DNA of 64,000 nucleotides from Latilactobacillus graminis DSM 20719. GTDB taxonomy: Bacteria > Bacillota > Bacilli > Lactobacillales > Lactobacillaceae. Where the stretch lies: assembly GCF_001436415.1 (NCBI RefSeq), contig NZ_AYZB01000001.1, positions 1-64,000 of the forward strand. Reading direction: 5' to 3'. Positions 1 through 11,312 of this stretch are shown piece after piece. Numbering within the stretch: the stretch's first letter is position 1; the number at the start of each line of letters is the position of its first letter. A program made the translations under genes and the position numbers. The notes under the pieces were generated by a model. That model was not told where the DNA came from, searched no databases, and was given only the letters and a program-made list of their open reading frames with translations.

Positions 1-60
1 GGCGACCCTACACATTTGGTTTGTCGAAACTTTGTTCAGTTTTCAAAGGTCTACTGAGTT
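1..60 (-). promoter_or_regulatory. rRNA operon leader with boxA-like element
   Basis: Read on the minus strand, positions 48-30 give CTTTGAAAACTGAACAAAG, the kind of element found in Lactobacillales and Bacillus just before 16S rRNA and in rRNA spacers (antitermination boxA/processing region). It lies downstream of two consensus promoters on the same strand. I infer that a 16S-23S-5S operon begins just left of base 1 and is transcribed leftward. The rRNA itself is not in the window. Confidence 0.7.
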
Positions 61-74
61 GAAACAGCTTAATT

Positions 75-103
75 AATATACCATTTCTAATAAATAATGT
101 CAA
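75..103 (-). promoter_or_regulatory. rrn promoter P2
   Basis: On the minus strand: -35 TTGACA (103-98), 17-bp spacer, -10 TATATT (80-75). This is a near-perfect sigma-A promoter reading into the rRNA leader. Tandem promoters are usual for rRNA operons. Confidence 0.75.
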
Positions 104-190
104 ATGACATTAATTTTTTGAATAAATATTCAAAATAATTAACTTTTAACTTATTAACCATGAAATATCATCGCACTGACAACATAGAAT

Positions 191-219
191 ACTATATCAG
201 CTATCCAACATTTCGTCAA
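191..219 (-). promoter_or_regulatory. rrn promoter P1
   Basis: On the minus strand: -35 TTGACG (219-214), 17-bp spacer, -10 TATAGT (196-191), 116 bp upstream of P2 and in the same direction. The rest of 220-430 is AT-rich and I see no gene in it. Confidence 0.65.
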
Positions 220-430
220 CAATTAGCTTTACGCATTAATTGTGAACTATCATAAAGTAAACAGTTGATAATATCCGCTATTTATCCAAACAAGCGAGCC
301 ATACAACTTATAATAATTATTAATAACACAATATTACGAAAATTCTTGTAAATATAGCCAACACAAGTTCTAAAATTTTTTTAAATTTCTATTTCTATAT
401 CGTAATCACCTCCTTATTTTTACGCAAAAT

Positions 431-466
431 AAAAAAGGTTCAAATGATTACTCATTTGAACCTTTT
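431..466 (-). terminator. lysS terminator
   Basis: A perfect 15-bp inverted repeat (433-447 and 452-466, 4-nt loop) follows the lysS stop by 10 nt and is followed on the minus strand by a T-run. It separates lysS from the rRNA promoters. Confidence 0.9.
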
Positions 467-475
467 AGTCTGTCC

Positions 476-2005
<1,530 letters not shown>

Positions 2006-2051
2006 TTATCTACTAATGCGATTTTAACACGAAACTAACAACATAAGGAAC

Positions 2052-3041
2052 CTAATTTGCCATTCGTGCTTCAGTTTCTTCCACAAAACGATCCAAGATA
2101 TCACCAACAGCTTGTTCAGTTTCAACTTCGTTCACTGCAGCTTTGGTTTTAGCAGCGCGGGGAATTCCCTTCAAATAGTAGGCAGCTTGCTGTCTAAATT
2201 CACGACAAGCCACGTTTTCGCCTTTTAATTCAACTAAGCGGTGGAGCTGTAACTTTGCAGTAGTAATTTTCTCACGTGGTGTTGGTTCGGCAATCAATTC
2301 TCCACTTCGCAAATAAGTTTCAACTTGACGCAACACCCACGGATTACCAAGGGCTGCCCGACCAATCATCACCGCATCGGCGCCCACTTCGTCTAACATG
2401 CGTTTCGCATCTTGCGGCGTCCGGACATCGCCGTTGCCCATAAATGGAATTGTTAATTCAGATTTGACTTGTTTTAAAATGTTCCAATCGGCTTTACCGG
2501 TATACATTTGTTTCCGCGTCCGGCCGTGCATAGCAAGGGCTGCAGCACCCGCTCGTTGTGCAGCGAGTGCATTTTCAACAGCAAAAATATGATCTTCATC
2601 CCAACCAGTTCGCATCTTGACTGTTACCGGCTTTTTCACTGCGTCGGTTACATATGAAACCATTTCATAAACTTTATTTGGATCTAATAGCCAACGGGCA
2701 CCAGCATCGGTTTTGACGACTTTATTAACTGGACACCCCATATTGATATCAATGATATCCGCTTGGGTATGTTGATCTACAAACTTAGCAGCTTCAACCA
2801 AGGTATCTTTGGAACCACCAAAAATCTGTATACTTACAGGGTGTTCGTTTGGATCAACAAACATCATTCCCATTGTTTTTTTATTATTGTGCATAATTCC
2901 GCGATCACTAATCATTTCACAGACTACTAAACCGGCGCCAAATTCTTTAGCTGTTACGCGAAACGCCGCATTTGTAATACCTGCCATTGGTGCGACGACG
3001 ACTTGATTTGGAATCGTCACGTCTCCTATTTGCCATGTCAT
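2052..3041 (-). CDS. dusB: tRNA-dihydrouridine synthase B
   Basis: FMN- and NADPH-dependent enzyme that reduces specific uridines in the tRNA D-loop to dihydrouridine. The 329-aa protein is a TIM barrel starting with the Dus signature VVVAPMAGITNAAFR (about 14-28). It has the catalytic cysteine in NMGCPVNKV (C103) and the substrate-site motif MHGRTRKQMYTG (about 170-182), followed by the C-terminal helical domain. It sits between hslO and lysS, 70 nt before lysS with no terminator between, so co-transcription is likely. The same hslO-dusB-lysS order occurs in Bacillus. Confidence 0.94.
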   Translation of the reverse strand: MTWQIGDVTIPNQVVVAPMAGITNAAFRVTAKEFGAGLVVCEMISDRGIMHNNKKTMGMMFVDPNEHPVSIQIFGGSKDTLVEAAKFVDQHTQADIIDINMGCPVNKVVKTDAGARWLLDPNKVYEMVSYVTDAVKKPVTVKMRTGWDEDHIFAVENALAAQRAGAAALAMHGRTRKQMYTGKADWNILKQVKSELTIPFMGNGDVRTPQDAKRMLDEVGADAVMIGRAALGNPWVLRQVETYLRSGELIAEPTPREKITTAKLQLHRLVELKGENVACREFRQQAAYYLKGIPRAAKTKAAVNEVETEQAVGDILDRFVEETEARMAN

Positions 3042-3129
3042 ATTACCAACCCATTCCCTTCGTGTCTTGCGACAATATCCAAACCATCATAGCAAAAAAA
3101 TAGTCTTCAAGCAAAAATTTGCTTTGTTG

Positions 3130-4008
3130 CTATTGTGCCATTAGAATATTTCGAAGTTCGATTTCTGTAAACTGGTATTTCTTGCCACAGAATCGGCAAA
3201 CTGCTTCTGCACCATGATCTTCATCGATTAACTGTTGTAGATCAGCGGGAGCCACAGAACTTAATGCTTTTGCAAATCGATCTTTAGAACAATCACATTC
3301 ATACTTAACCGGCATCTGTTCCAGCGTCTTCATTGGTAGTTCACCAACAATTTCCGCGATGATTGCTTCTAATGTCATATCTTGCTGTAGCAAATCAGAC
3401 ACTCGTGGCATTTCTTTCAAACGTGCTTCCAAAATATCGATTAACCGATCATCTGCACCTGGTAGAATTTGAATCATAAAACCACCGGCGACACCAATTG
3501 AATTATCATCGTTCACAAAAACTGAAACACCAACCGCAGATGGTGTCTGTTCTGACTTAGCGAGGTAGTACGTAAAATCTTCGCCAAGTTCCCCAGAAAC
3601 TAATGGCACTTGACCAGTAAAAGGTCCTTTTAAGCCGAGATCTTTAGTCACACTCAACGTGCCAACGGTCCCGACACCGCCTCGCACATCAATTTTATGC
3701 TTATCATTCAAAGGTAAATTAACATGGGGGTTAGCTACATACCCCTTGACTGTGCCTTGAGCATTCCCGTCGACCACGATTTTCCCAACCGGACCATCGC
3801 CATCAACCCTAACCGTCATCTTGGTATCTCCTTTTAAACCAGCAGCGCTCAATAGCAATGTTCCAACAATCGTTCGACCAAATGCTGCCGAGGAAGTTGA
3901 CCACGTATCATGTTTACGCTGTGCATCTGATACCACTTCAGTCGCGTTCACAGCATACGCACGCAGTTGTCCATTTTCTGAAATTTGTTTAAGTAAGTAA
4001 TCTACCAT
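3130..4008 (-). CDS. hslO: Hsp33 redox-regulated chaperone
   Basis: Cytosolic holdase that is activated by oxidative unfolding and protects proteins during oxidative stress. The 292-aa product has the Hsp33 core (about 1-230) and the C-terminal zinc/redox switch with C-x-C (C238, C240) and C-x-x-C (C271, C274), all four cysteines present. The frame runs to 4038, but AGAGG lies 8 nt before ATG 4008, giving MVDYLLKQ as the start. A strong hairpin lies between ftsH and this gene, so it either has its own promoter or depends on readthrough. Confidence 0.94.
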   Translation of the reverse strand: MVDYLLKQISENGQLRAYAVNATEVVSDAQRKHDTWSTSSAAFGRTIVGTLLLSAAGLKGDTKMTVRVDGDGPVGKIVVDGNAQGTVKGYVANPHVNLPLNDKHKIDVRGGVGTVGTLSVTKDLGLKGPFTGQVPLVSGELGEDFTYYLAKSEQTPSAVGVSVFVNDDNSIGVAGGFMIQILPGADDRLIDILEARLKEMPRVSDLLQQDMTLEAIIAEIVGELPMKTLEQMPVKYECDCSKDRFAKALSSVAPADLQQLIDEDHGAEAVCRFCGKKYQFTEIELRNILMAQ

Positions 4009-4036
4009 ATAAATAACCTCTTTTATTGATTGATAC

Positions 4037-4071
4037 AAAAAGGTCGACCACTCATGCGTGTCGACCTTTTT
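4037..4071 (-). terminator. ftsH terminator
   Basis: A 12-bp inverted repeat (AAAAAGGTCGAC arms at 4037-4048 and 4060-4071) lies just after the ftsH stop and just before hslO. The T-run is inside the stem arm, so termination may be partial. Confidence 0.7.
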
Positions 4072-4082
4072 GGTGTAACGAT

Positions 4083-6185
4083 TTATGCCTCATCGTTTGG
4101 ATGTTGATCATCTTCGGATGTGTTTGAGGTTGATTGGTTCTCATCAACCGGCATTGTTGACGTTTCTTTTTTATCAGCTGTTTTTTCTAAATCGGCTTTT
4201 TCGGCCTCTTTAGCTTCAAGGGCCTTCTTAGCCTCTTCAAAAGTTGCTGCTTTTTCACTTGGAAATTCTTCAGCGTTCTTTTCGGGCATCTTGCCATCAT
4301 TGAACAAGCTCAGGATTTCCTTTTCGTTTAATGTTTCATACTTCAAGAGCATTTCCGCAATTAACTTATGTTGTTCACGGTGAGCTTCGATAATTTCATG
4401 GGCTCGTTGATGTGCTTCGTCAATAATTCGGCGAATTTCACTATCAATTGCAGCCGCAGTTGTTTCAGAAAAGGCTGGGCCTTGACCGTAAGCTGCCCCA
4501 ACGAATGGTTGCCCTTCTTTTTCAAGGGATACTGTACCAAGTTTATCTGTCATTCCGTATTGAGTGACCATTCCTCGCGCAATGTCTGTCGCTTGTTCAA
4601 AATCGTTAGAAGCCCCAGTTGATTGTGAGTTGAAGATAATTTCTTCAGCCGAACGACCACCCAATAAGCCGACGATTTGTTCGGTTAATTCTTTTTTACT
4701 CATCAAGAATTGATCATTCTTCGGTAACATAATGGCATACCCGCCAGCACGCCCACGAGGGACAATTGTCACCTTACGAACAACACGAGAATCACTAAGA
4801 ACTAAACCAATGATAGCATGACCAGCTTCGTGGTAGGCCACGGTTTCACGTTCTTTCGGATTAATGACGCGATCGCGCTTAGCAGGACCAGCAATTACGC
4901 GATCTTCAGCTTCATCAACATCAGAAGCGTCAATATCGGCCTTGCTACGCCGCGCAGCTACTAAGGCGGCTTCGTTCAATAAGTTTTCCAAATCAGCACC
5001 AACGAACCCTGGGGTTTGTTGGGCGATTTCTTTCAAATCAACATCAGCAGCTAATGGTTTGTTCTTAGCATGGACTTTCAAGATGGCTTCACGGCCCTTA
5101 ACGTCTGGACGACCAACTAAGATCTTCCGGTCAAAACGACCTGGACGTAAAAGCGCCGGATCTAAGACGTCTGAGCGGTTAGTAGCAGCGATGACGATAA
5201 CGCCTTCGTTACCCGTAAATCCGTCCATTTCAACTAACATTTGGTTCAATGTTTGTTCCCGTTCGTCGTGGCCACCACCCATACCAGCACCACGTTGACG
5301 TCCAACAGCATCGATTTCATCGATAAAGATAATTGATGGCGCTGCTTTTTTGGCTTGTTCAAACAAATCACGTACTCGACTTGCCCCAACACCAACAAAC
5401 ATTTCCACGAAGTCTGAGCCAGAAATCGAGAAGAATGGGACACCCGCTTCTCCGGCAACGGCTTTAGCTAATAATGTTTTACCGGTACCTGGAGGTCCTT
5501 CCAAAAGAACCCCTGCTGGAATTCGAGCCCCGAGTGAAACAAACTTTCGGGGATCTTTCAAGAATTCGACAACTTCGACTAACTCTTGTTTCTCTTCTTC
5601 TGCACCAGCAACGTCTGAGAAACGAACCTTATTAGCTTTTTTATCAGCCTTTTGCGCTTTGGATTTACCAAAGTTCATCATCCGGCCACCTTGACCGCCG
5701 CCTTGACCGGCTTGGCCCATCATCATATAAAATAGAGCAAACATGATAATTAGTGGTAGCACCAGACTTAGGATACTTACCCACCAACCAGACTGTGGTT
5801 CTTGGAGCGTTTCAACTTTAGTTGCTGACTGGTCAGCCAACTTAGTCATTGCGCCCACTTGTGAATCACTTTGTAATAAAGTGGTAGTAAAGTGCTTGAC
5901 TGATTTTGCTTTTAATTTTTGTCCTAAAAGATTCTTTTTAGGCTGTTCTGTCTTTTGTGCTTTACGATATTCTCCAGAAATTTTATAAATACCATTCGTC
6001 GGTTGAATTGTGAGTGACTTGACCTTATTAGTCTTCAATTCACTTAAAAATGTACTTGATTGAACTTCCTTAGACTCTGATCCAGCGTTACCGTTCATGA
6101 AGAACGAAAATACACCGACTAAAGCCACTAAGATAATAATGTAAAACAGACTATTACTAAACAGTCCATTCTTTTTGTTGTTCAT
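4083..6185 (-). CDS. ftsH: ATP-dependent zinc metalloprotease FtsH
   Basis: Membrane-anchored AAA+ protease that degrades misfolded membrane proteins and some regulators. The 700-aa protein has TM1 (about 12-31), an extracytoplasmic part, TM2 (about 137-156), the AAA+ domain with Walker A GPPGTGKT (about 230-237) and Walker B IIFIDEID (about 286-293), and the zinc protease motif HEAGH (about 452-456). A highly charged Glu/Lys/Asp-rich tail starts near 640. AGGAGG 7 nt before ATG 6185 sets the start (MNNKKNGLF) rather than the longer frame at 6221. It follows hpt and tilS as in Bacillus; its leader has its own -10 region and repeats. Confidence 0.96.
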   Translation of the reverse strand: MNNKKNGLFSNSLFYIIILVALVGVFSFFMNGNAGSESKEVQSSTFLSELKTNKVKSLTIQPTNGIYKISGEYRKAQKTEQPKKNLLGQKLKAKSVKHFTTTLLQSDSQVGAMTKLADQSATKVETLQEPQSGWWVSILSLVLPLIIMFALFYMMMGQAGQGGGQGGRMMNFGKSKAQKADKKANKVRFSDVAGAEEEKQELVEVVEFLKDPRKFVSLGARIPAGVLLEGPPGTGKTLLAKAVAGEAGVPFFSISGSDFVEMFVGVGASRVRDLFEQAKKAAPSIIFIDEIDAVGRQRGAGMGGGHDEREQTLNQMLVEMDGFTGNEGVIVIAATNRSDVLDPALLRPGRFDRKILVGRPDVKGREAILKVHAKNKPLAADVDLKEIAQQTPGFVGADLENLLNEAALVAARRSKADIDASDVDEAEDRVIAGPAKRDRVINPKERETVAYHEAGHAIIGLVLSDSRVVRKVTIVPRGRAGGYAIMLPKNDQFLMSKKELTEQIVGLLGGRSAEEIIFNSQSTGASNDFEQATDIARGMVTQYGMTDKLGTVSLEKEGQPFVGAAYGQGPAFSETTAAAIDSEIRRIIDEAHQRAHEIIEAHREQHKLIAEMLLKYETLNEKEILSLFNDGKMPEKNAEEFPSEKAATFEEAKKALEAKEAEKADLEKTADKKETSTMPVDENQSTSNTSEDDQHPNDEA

Positions 6186-6212
6186 ACGTGACCTCCTGAA
6201 GCTTCTCATCAT

Positions 6213-6256
6213 TTGTGACACTGTGTCCTTTTGACACTGTTAAACTATAACATATC
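6213..6256 (-). promoter_or_regulatory. ftsH promoter and repeat-rich leader
   Basis: On the minus strand an extended -10 (TG-T-TATAGT, near 6251-6243) precedes a leader holding the word CAGTGTCA twice (6215-6241) around GTGTC-AAAAG-GACAC. I do not recognise the site. It does not match the CtsR heptad repeat well. Confidence 0.4.
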
Positions 6257-6273
6257 TGACTTTTATTGACCAT

Positions 6274-6819
6274 TTATTTACCCGAATAAATTTCAGGTTT
6301 TAAAACACCAATTGATCCCATATTTCGGTATTGTTCGGCATAGTCCAAACCATAACCAACAACAAATTCATTTGGGACCTCCATCCCAACATAATCCGAA
6401 TGAACTGGTATAATTCGCCGACTTGGTTTGTCCATTAAAGTACAAACTTTAATGGAATTTGCTTGGCGGGTTTTCAGAATTGCCATTAAGTAATTTAATG
6501 TCCGCCCAGTATCCACGATATCTTCAATAATAATGATGTCGCGCCCTTTGACACTCGTATCTAAATCTTTGATAATTTTAACTTCACCAGACGAAATCGT
6601 TTCAGCGCCATAACTCGAAACATCCATAAAATCGATTTCAACATGGAGGTCAATCTCGCGAATCAAATCCGTCATAAAGACGATGGCCCCTTTTAAAATA
6701 CCAATTAGTAGTGGGTTTTTGCCCTGATAATCTGCCGTGATTTGTTTACCCAAGCGCTCATTAACTTTTTGGATATCTGCTCTTGAATATAATACGCGTT
6801 CAATATCTTTTTCTAACAT
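6274..6819 (-). CDS. hpt: Hypoxanthine-guanine phosphoribosyltransferase
   Basis: Salvages hypoxanthine and guanine to IMP and GMP using PRPP. The 181-aa product carries the PRPP-binding loop [14 protein letters not shown] (about 98-111) and the family end motif. GGAGG lies 8 nt before ATG 6819, so MLEKDIERV is the start; the longer frame to 6930 overlaps tilS and is not used. It lies 22 nt downstream of tilS and upstream of ftsH. The tilS-hpt-ftsH order is widely conserved in Firmicutes. Confidence 0.95.
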   Translation of the reverse strand: MLEKDIERVLYSRADIQKVNERLGKQITADYQGKNPLLIGILKGAIVFMTDLIREIDLHVEIDFMDVSSYGAETISSGEVKIIKDLDTSVKGRDIIIIEDIVDTGRTLNYLMAILKTRQANSIKVCTLMDKPSRRIIPVHSDYVGMEVPNEFVVGYGLDYAEQYRNMGSIGVLKPEIYSGK

Positions 6820-6841
6820 TGTGCCTACCTCCATAATTTGC

Positions 6842-8221
6842 CTAACCATCCAAGTAACATAGTATGTACCGTATTTTACCAGTTTGTTCGTGATTAAACA
6901 ACGCCGAAATTTGTAAATCTGGCCGACCAATCAACTGATTTTTGGCCCAGATGGCCCATGCCTGATGCCGCTTTGATCGCGCAGTCTTAGTATCAATCCA
7001 TAATCGCTGAATGGTTTTATGATGTGTATTATCAAGCATTATTCGATCGTTCGCTACTACTGGTTTAACTTGTAACGGCCAGTCTTTTGGGGCCAACCAA
7101 ATGACATTTTGGTATTGCACATGATTGGGTAAATGCTCAATCTCAAAAATACCAATTTGTTCGTCATTTTCTAATCGAAGCCACTTATTAATCGATAATA
7201 TTCGTTTTTTAATGGATAAATCAGAACATTTATTTTCTGATTTCGGCCCAATCCGAAAATGTCCATACTGCTTTTCAAAAACTAGTCCCGCACCCAACTC
7301 AATTATACCTTGCGGCTTTTGTCTATTTGCCAATAGCTGCTGTATTTGATCTAACTGGGCTAGTTTAAGGGCCGGTAGTTGTTTAAAATAGCTATGCCAT
7401 ACCAACTGCCATAACGCTCGTTGTTGAGTAGCACTCGCTGTTGTGAGTTGATCTAACCGCCCCTCAACGTCCTTATTATGCGTTTTAATCGCCAATAAGG
7501 GTAATAACGCTGTTGTTAAAGATGCCTGTTGCTCCATCAAATTAGTCAATGCCTGGCTAAACCGATTAGCATTTTGAATTAGCCGCGGATTTTCTTGTTT
7601 CAACAACGGCACAACCGCATGTCGGATTCGGTTACGAAGAACTGTTGACTCGTGATTAGTTTGATCTTCATAATAAATTAGCCCAACTTGTGCGGCGTAA
7701 TCCCGGATTTCTTGCTTACTAAACGGAAGTAACGGACGAATTAAGGTTCCCGATTCAAACGGACGTTCTTGTCGAATGCCCCGCATCTCGTGCAATTCCC
7801 CACTACGAATGAGCTTCATTAATAAAGTTTCTAACAAATCATCACCATGATGGGCTGTCAGTAAATAATTTGCTGCTTCGGCTTGCATAACTTGTGCAAA
7901 AAAAGTGTAACGAAATGCTCGAGCAGCCGCTTCAATCCCTGTTTGCGGATGATCAGTTTGTGGCCAATGCTGGACTCGCAAAGGCACGTGATGCATTTGA
8001 CAAAAACGTTGCAGATATGCTTCTTCTGTATCACTTTGCACTCGCAGCTCATGATTCACATGAGCCACAATTATCTGTGGTCGCTGGGCCTTAGGTAAGT
8101 GTAACAACAGCCACAGCAAGACCATCGAGTCGACCCCAGTTGACGTTGCTACAATCACCTTCTCACCTGGCTGCCAGAACTTTTGTTTTTGAATTTTGGT
8201 TTGAAATACTTGTTCTAACAT
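6842..8221 (-). CDS. tilS: tRNA(Ile)-lysidine synthetase
   Basis: Converts C34 of the tRNA-Ile CAU anticodon to lysidine with ATP and lysine, so the tRNA reads AUA; essential in most bacteria. The 459-aa protein has the N-type ATP pyrophosphatase PP-loop as STGVDS (27-32; the textbook form is SGGxDS), a TilS middle domain, and a C-terminal substrate-binding domain. GGAGAGGAG precedes ATG 8221. It is followed closely by hpt. Confidence 0.93.
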   Translation of the reverse strand: MLEQVFQTKIQKQKFWQPGEKVIVATSTGVDSMVLLWLLLHLPKAQRPQIIVAHVNHELRVQSDTEEAYLQRFCQMHHVPLRVQHWPQTDHPQTGIEAAARAFRYTFFAQVMQAEAANYLLTAHHGDDLLETLLMKLIRSGELHEMRGIRQERPFESGTLIRPLLPFSKQEIRDYAAQVGLIYYEDQTNHESTVLRNRIRHAVVPLLKQENPRLIQNANRFSQALTNLMEQQASLTTALLPLLAIKTHNKDVEGRLDQLTTASATQQRALWQLVWHSYFKQLPALKLAQLDQIQQLLANRQKPQGIIELGAGLVFEKQYGHFRIGPKSENKCSDLSIKKRILSINKWLRLENDEQIGIFEIEHLPNHVQYQNVIWLAPKDWPLQVKPVVANDRIMLDNTHHKTIQRLWIDTKTARSKRHQAWAIWAKNQLIGRPDLQISALFNHEQTGKIRYILCYLDG

Positions 8222-8257
8222 TGTGACTCCTCTCCGATAACTATTTAAAATAAAATA

Positions 8258-8308
8258 AAGGCTGACCTGAAAGTCTATCGCTAAACTTCCAAGCCAACCT
8301 TTATCAAT
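8258..8308 (-). terminator. Terminator of the S1-domain gene
   Basis: A long imperfect stem with several G-U pairs (AAAGGTTGGCTTGG arm pairing with the AGGTCAGCCTTT side on the minus strand) is followed by a T-rich TTTATTTTATTTT tract. Confidence 0.65.
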
Positions 8309-8316
8309 TCACTTTA

Positions 8317-8757
8317 TTAACTACGGCGACCTCCGCGACCACCACGTTTGCCTTCTGTATTGCGTTTAATCGTTGATAAACGATCTTCACTATCTTTTAA
8401 GAACCCTGATAACAAGTCATCAAAGCCTTCTTTTTTGGGTGCGCTTGCGCGCTCTGGCTTGCGATATCCACCGCGATTATTATTTGGACGGCTTTGAGGA
8501 CGCGAATGTTCTTGCACTTTGGGTTGATCAACTGCTTTTCGAATTGATAAACCAATCTTACCGTTTTGATCGGACATAACCTTAACCGTGACTTCATCTC
8601 CAACAGTTAAAACATCGTGAATGTCTTTAATATAACTATCAGATACTTCACTAATATGTACCAACCCGGTTTGGCCTTCGCCTAAATCCACAAAAGCCCC
8701 AAAATTCGTAATGCCCGTTACTTTTCCAGCAACCTTTGAACCAACTTCAACTGCCAT
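8317..8757 (-). CDS. S1 domain RNA-binding protein (YabR/GSP13-like)
   Basis: A 146-aa protein with one S1 RNA-binding domain (about 1-75; GxVTGITNFGAFVDLG followed by GLVHISEVSD), then a basic Arg/Gly/Lys-rich tail ending GKRGGRGGRRS. This matches the YabR/general stress protein 13 family, which associates with ribosomes; the exact role is not established. Its position between divIC and tilS is the same as yabR in Bacillus. The start at 8757 is preceded by AGGAGG. Confidence 0.88.
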   Translation of the reverse strand: MAVEVGSKVAGKVTGITNFGAFVDLGEGQTGLVHISEVSDSYIKDIHDVLTVGDEVTVKVMSDQNGKIGLSIRKAVDQPKVQEHSRPQSRPNNNRGGYRKPERASAPKKEGFDDLLSGFLKDSEDRLSTIKRNTEGKRGGRGGRRS

Positions 8758-8875
8758 ATAAAACTACGTCCTCCTAAATGGTCGTTTGAACTCGTCAAAC
8801 TTTTAATCACTTAGCGTGATATTTAATAAAATAAGTATAGCACGCTTTGGCTTTGAAACAAGGTTGTATTCTGAA

Positions 8876-9274
8876 TTATTTTTGTTGCTGATTTAAATTA
8901 GGGGCCTTGTCCTGTGGCAAACTAAAGATGGTTTCTCCATCTTTAGAATAGTAATATTTGTAGCGAATATACTTGGCTAAATAATTACTATCCTGTAGTT
9001 GCTTAACCTGAATTTTTAAATCAGATTCGGTAGTCTTTGCCTTTTTTAATGTCTTTTCTTTAGTAGCGGCTGTTTCTTTAATCTCTGCTAGTGATCGATG
9101 GGCTTGTAGAATCTGAACCCCACAAATCAAAACGACTAATATTGCAACGATACCTAAGATCCATAAGCGCCGTTGATGTACGTGATTAACATGGTCGGCC
9201 TGATTTTGCATGACCCTTTGAGCAGCTTGTTGTTGCGTAAATGCATTTTCGATCTTGGTAATTTTTCGACTCAC
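8876..9274 (-). CDS. divIC: Septum formation initiator DivIC
   Basis: Bitopic membrane protein of the divisome that partners FtsL and DivIB. The 132-aa product has a short cytoplasmic part (about 1-34), one TM helix (about 35-56, LWILGIVAILVVLICGVQIL), and an extracellular coiled coil with a C-terminal YIRYKYYYSKDGE segment typical of DivIC. The frame opens at 9307, but a GTG at 9274 (VSRKITKIENAF) has a G-rich ribosome-binding site upstream and matches the usual start. It lies between rqcP and yabR as in Bacillus. Confidence 0.88.
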   Translation of the reverse strand: MSRKITKIENAFTQQQAAQRVMQNQADHVNHVHQRRLWILGIVAILVVLICGVQILQAHRSLAEIKETAATKEKTLKKAKTTESDLKIQVKQLQDSNYLAKYIRYKYYYSKDGETIFSLPQDKAPNLNQQQK

Positions 9275-9387
9275 TTGAAAGACCCCCCAGCTTGCGATTA
9301 GCTTCATTATAGCAATTTCATAAAAAGGTCGTCAACTAAGATTAGCGATTATTAATGGCTTTTATTAAGCCCCTCAATAAAATTCCT

Positions 9388-9428
9388 AAAAAAACACGTC
9401 TGCGGTGTTAATCGGCCAGACGTGTTTT
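9388..9428 (-). terminator. rqcP terminator
   Basis: A perfect 12-bp stem (AAAACACGTCTG at 9391-9402 and its complement at 9417-9428) begins just after the rqcP stop and is followed by T's on the minus strand. divIC downstream therefore likely has its own promoter. Confidence 0.85.
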
Positions 9429-9431
9429 CTA

Positions 9432-9698
9432 TCAGTCAAATGTTTCGGCTTGTCGTGTTTCTAAGACTTCGTACATCTCAGCCGCGTCGCTTTTCTTTGT
9501 TGTTTCGATAATTTGGGTTACTTTAACAATCATCGTCTTGTTTCCAAAGCCAATTTCAAGCTGATCCCCGACAGTTACATTACTCGATGATTTTGCTGGC
9601 CGATCATTAATCATAATACGTCCCTTATCTGCAATTTCTTTAGCAACTGAACGCCGTTTAATAATTCGTGAAACTTTTAAAAATTTATCTAAACGCAT
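9432..9698 (-). CDS. rqcP: S4-domain RNA-binding protein RqcP
   Basis: An 88-aa S4-domain protein ([21 protein letters not shown]...[17 protein letters not shown]) of the YabO/RqcP family. This family works with RqcH on the stalled 50S subunit to add C-terminal alanine tails in ribosome quality control. The whole length is the S4 fold plus a short tail. Its start overlaps the stop of the upstream flippase gene by one base, so translation is coupled. RqcH is not in this window. Confidence 0.9.
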   Translation of the reverse strand: MRLDKFLKVSRIIKRRSVAKEIADKGRIMINDRPAKSSSNVTVGDQLEIGFGNKTMIVKVTQIIETTKKSDAAEMYEVLETRQAETFD

Positions 9699-11290
9699 TA
9701 TTCTGTCCTACCTTTTATTTTTTTTGAAAGCCGTAATAACTGCCGGCCACCGGGCATCGTTAGCCATTCTCGTATAGAAAATAGCTGCCAGTGCAATGCT
9801 AATCCACCAAAGACAAACATGCCGACCAGCACCCCCAATGCCGTGCCTAAAAGCGCGTGGCCTCGAGAACTTAGTGATTGGGGTACAAGCCACATTACCA
9901 TCTTAACCCCAAACCACATAATGGAACAGATAAAAGACAACTTCCCGATAAAGCGCCGTAAGTCAAGCGCCTGTATAACGACGGTTGGTGACTGGCGCAA
10001 AATTAAGGCTAACACCACGCCTAAACTGATAACAGTCCCAACACTTGCGCCCATAATGTCGTAGTGTTGCACCAGCCATTGATTGATCAGAATTTTAACC
10101 AAAAGCCCGCCAATTAAAGCTACAGTTGTTTTATGAAATTGATCAAGACTTTGTAAAACTGAGTTACAAGCATTAATCAAGGCAATCATTATAATGCTTA
10201 GCATGTACCAAACAAGCGCTAGATTACCATCAGTATCGCCGAATAAGAAATAATTAATTTGCGGCATTAACCCAATTAATCCAATTGTAGCCGCTGCTGA
10301 CAGACCTAAACTGATATGAATTAAGGCCGTAGCAACCTGCTGAAACTGATGATGTTGATGGCGTTGTCGTGCTTGCGATAAACTTGGCACCAAGGTTGAT
10401 GAAAAGGAAAGTGACACCACTAAGCCAAGTTGGACTAACGGTTGGCCACGATCAAAGATGCCCTTCATATTCTTAGCGAGGTTTTCTGATAGTCCCCCGA
10501 GTACCAGGCCTTTTTTAACAGTAAAAGAATCAACTAATTGTAATAGTACAATCAAGGATGCAAACAAACAGATTGACCCACCCTCAATTACTAAGCGTCT
10601 TGCCAATTGTCGGTATGCTTTAAAATCAAGCTTAGTCTGTTGCGGCGCCTTAAATTGGCAGGTGGTTGCCGCTGACCGTAATAAAATCCCCGTCGCAACT
10701 AGCCCCCCAAAAAAAGCGCCCGACATCGCCCACATCCCCATTTTATAAACCGACCAATGGCATTTAAGGGATAGCCAAGCTGCCACCAAGATGACAATCA
10801 CCCGGACTAATTGTTCGGCTACCTGTGATATCGCAGTTGGTAACATATTAAATAGCCCTTGAAAATAACCACGTGTCACTGCCAGAAAAGGCATCAGTAA
10901 GAACATAAATGAAACCATTTTAATCAGTGGGGTTAAAGCCGGATCAGCCATTGTGGCCGCAATTCGTGGCGCTTGATTCTGCAGATAAATGAATACCCCA
11001 CCACCAAAGATTCCCAATAAAACAAACGTACGGCGTAATAATTGCATCCGTTTTTCTGGATCAACTTGTTCTGCAACTAATTTTGAAATATAAACGGGAA
11101 ACCCGCTCAGCGCAAACGTCATCCCAATGCCGTAGATTGGATATACTTGTTGATACACATAAAAACCGGTGTTACCAACCATATTTTGAAAGGGTACGCG
11201 GTAAATCGCACTTAATACCTTTGCAATAAACGACGCAATCGATAAGATGACCGCGCCTTTCATCAGATGTTGCATCTGCCGATTTTGCAT
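9698..11290 (-). CDS. Polysaccharide/lipid II flippase-family membrane protein (YabM/SpoVB type)
   Basis: A 530-aa integral membrane protein with about 14 TM helices of the MOP/MATE superfamily, oligosaccharide-flippase branch (begins [26 protein letters not shown], about 10-35). Relatives flip undecaprenyl-linked saccharides across the membrane. Placement between mfd and rqcP matches yabM in Bacillus. GGAGGG precedes ATG 11290. It may transport lipid II or another envelope precursor; the substrate cannot be told from sequence. Confidence 0.87.
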   Translation of the reverse strand: MQNRQMQHLMKGAVILSIASFIAKVLSAIYRVPFQNMVGNTGFYVYQQVYPIYGIGMTFALSGFPVYISKLVAEQVDPEKRMQLLRRTFVLLGIFGGGVFIYLQNQAPRIAATMADPALTPLIKMVSFMFLLMPFLAVTRGYFQGLFNMLPTAISQVAEQLVRVIVILVAAWLSLKCHWSVYKMGMWAMSGAFFGGLVATGILLRSAATTCQFKAPQQTKLDFKAYRQLARRLVIEGGSICLFASLIVLLQLVDSFTVKKGLVLGGLSENLAKNMKGIFDRGQPLVQLGLVVSLSFSSTLVPSLSQARQRHQHHQFQQVATALIHISLGLSAAATIGLIGLMPQINYFLFGDTDGNLALVWYMLSIIMIALINACNSVLQSLDQFHKTTVALIGGLLVKILINQWLVQHYDIMGASVGTVISLGVVLALILRQSPTVVIQALDLRRFIGKLSFICSIMWFGVKMVMWLVPQSLSSRGHALLGTALGVLVGMFVFGGLALHWQLFSIREWLTMPGGRQLLRLSKKIKGRTE

Positions 11291-11312
11291 GCCTGCCCTC
11301 CATCCATTTTAT

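Noticed and set aside
6842-8221. TilS PP-loop STGVDS as a defective active site
   Set aside because: The key Ser, Gly and Asp-Ser positions are kept, and I believe this variant is common in lactobacilli, so it is not evidence of inactivity.
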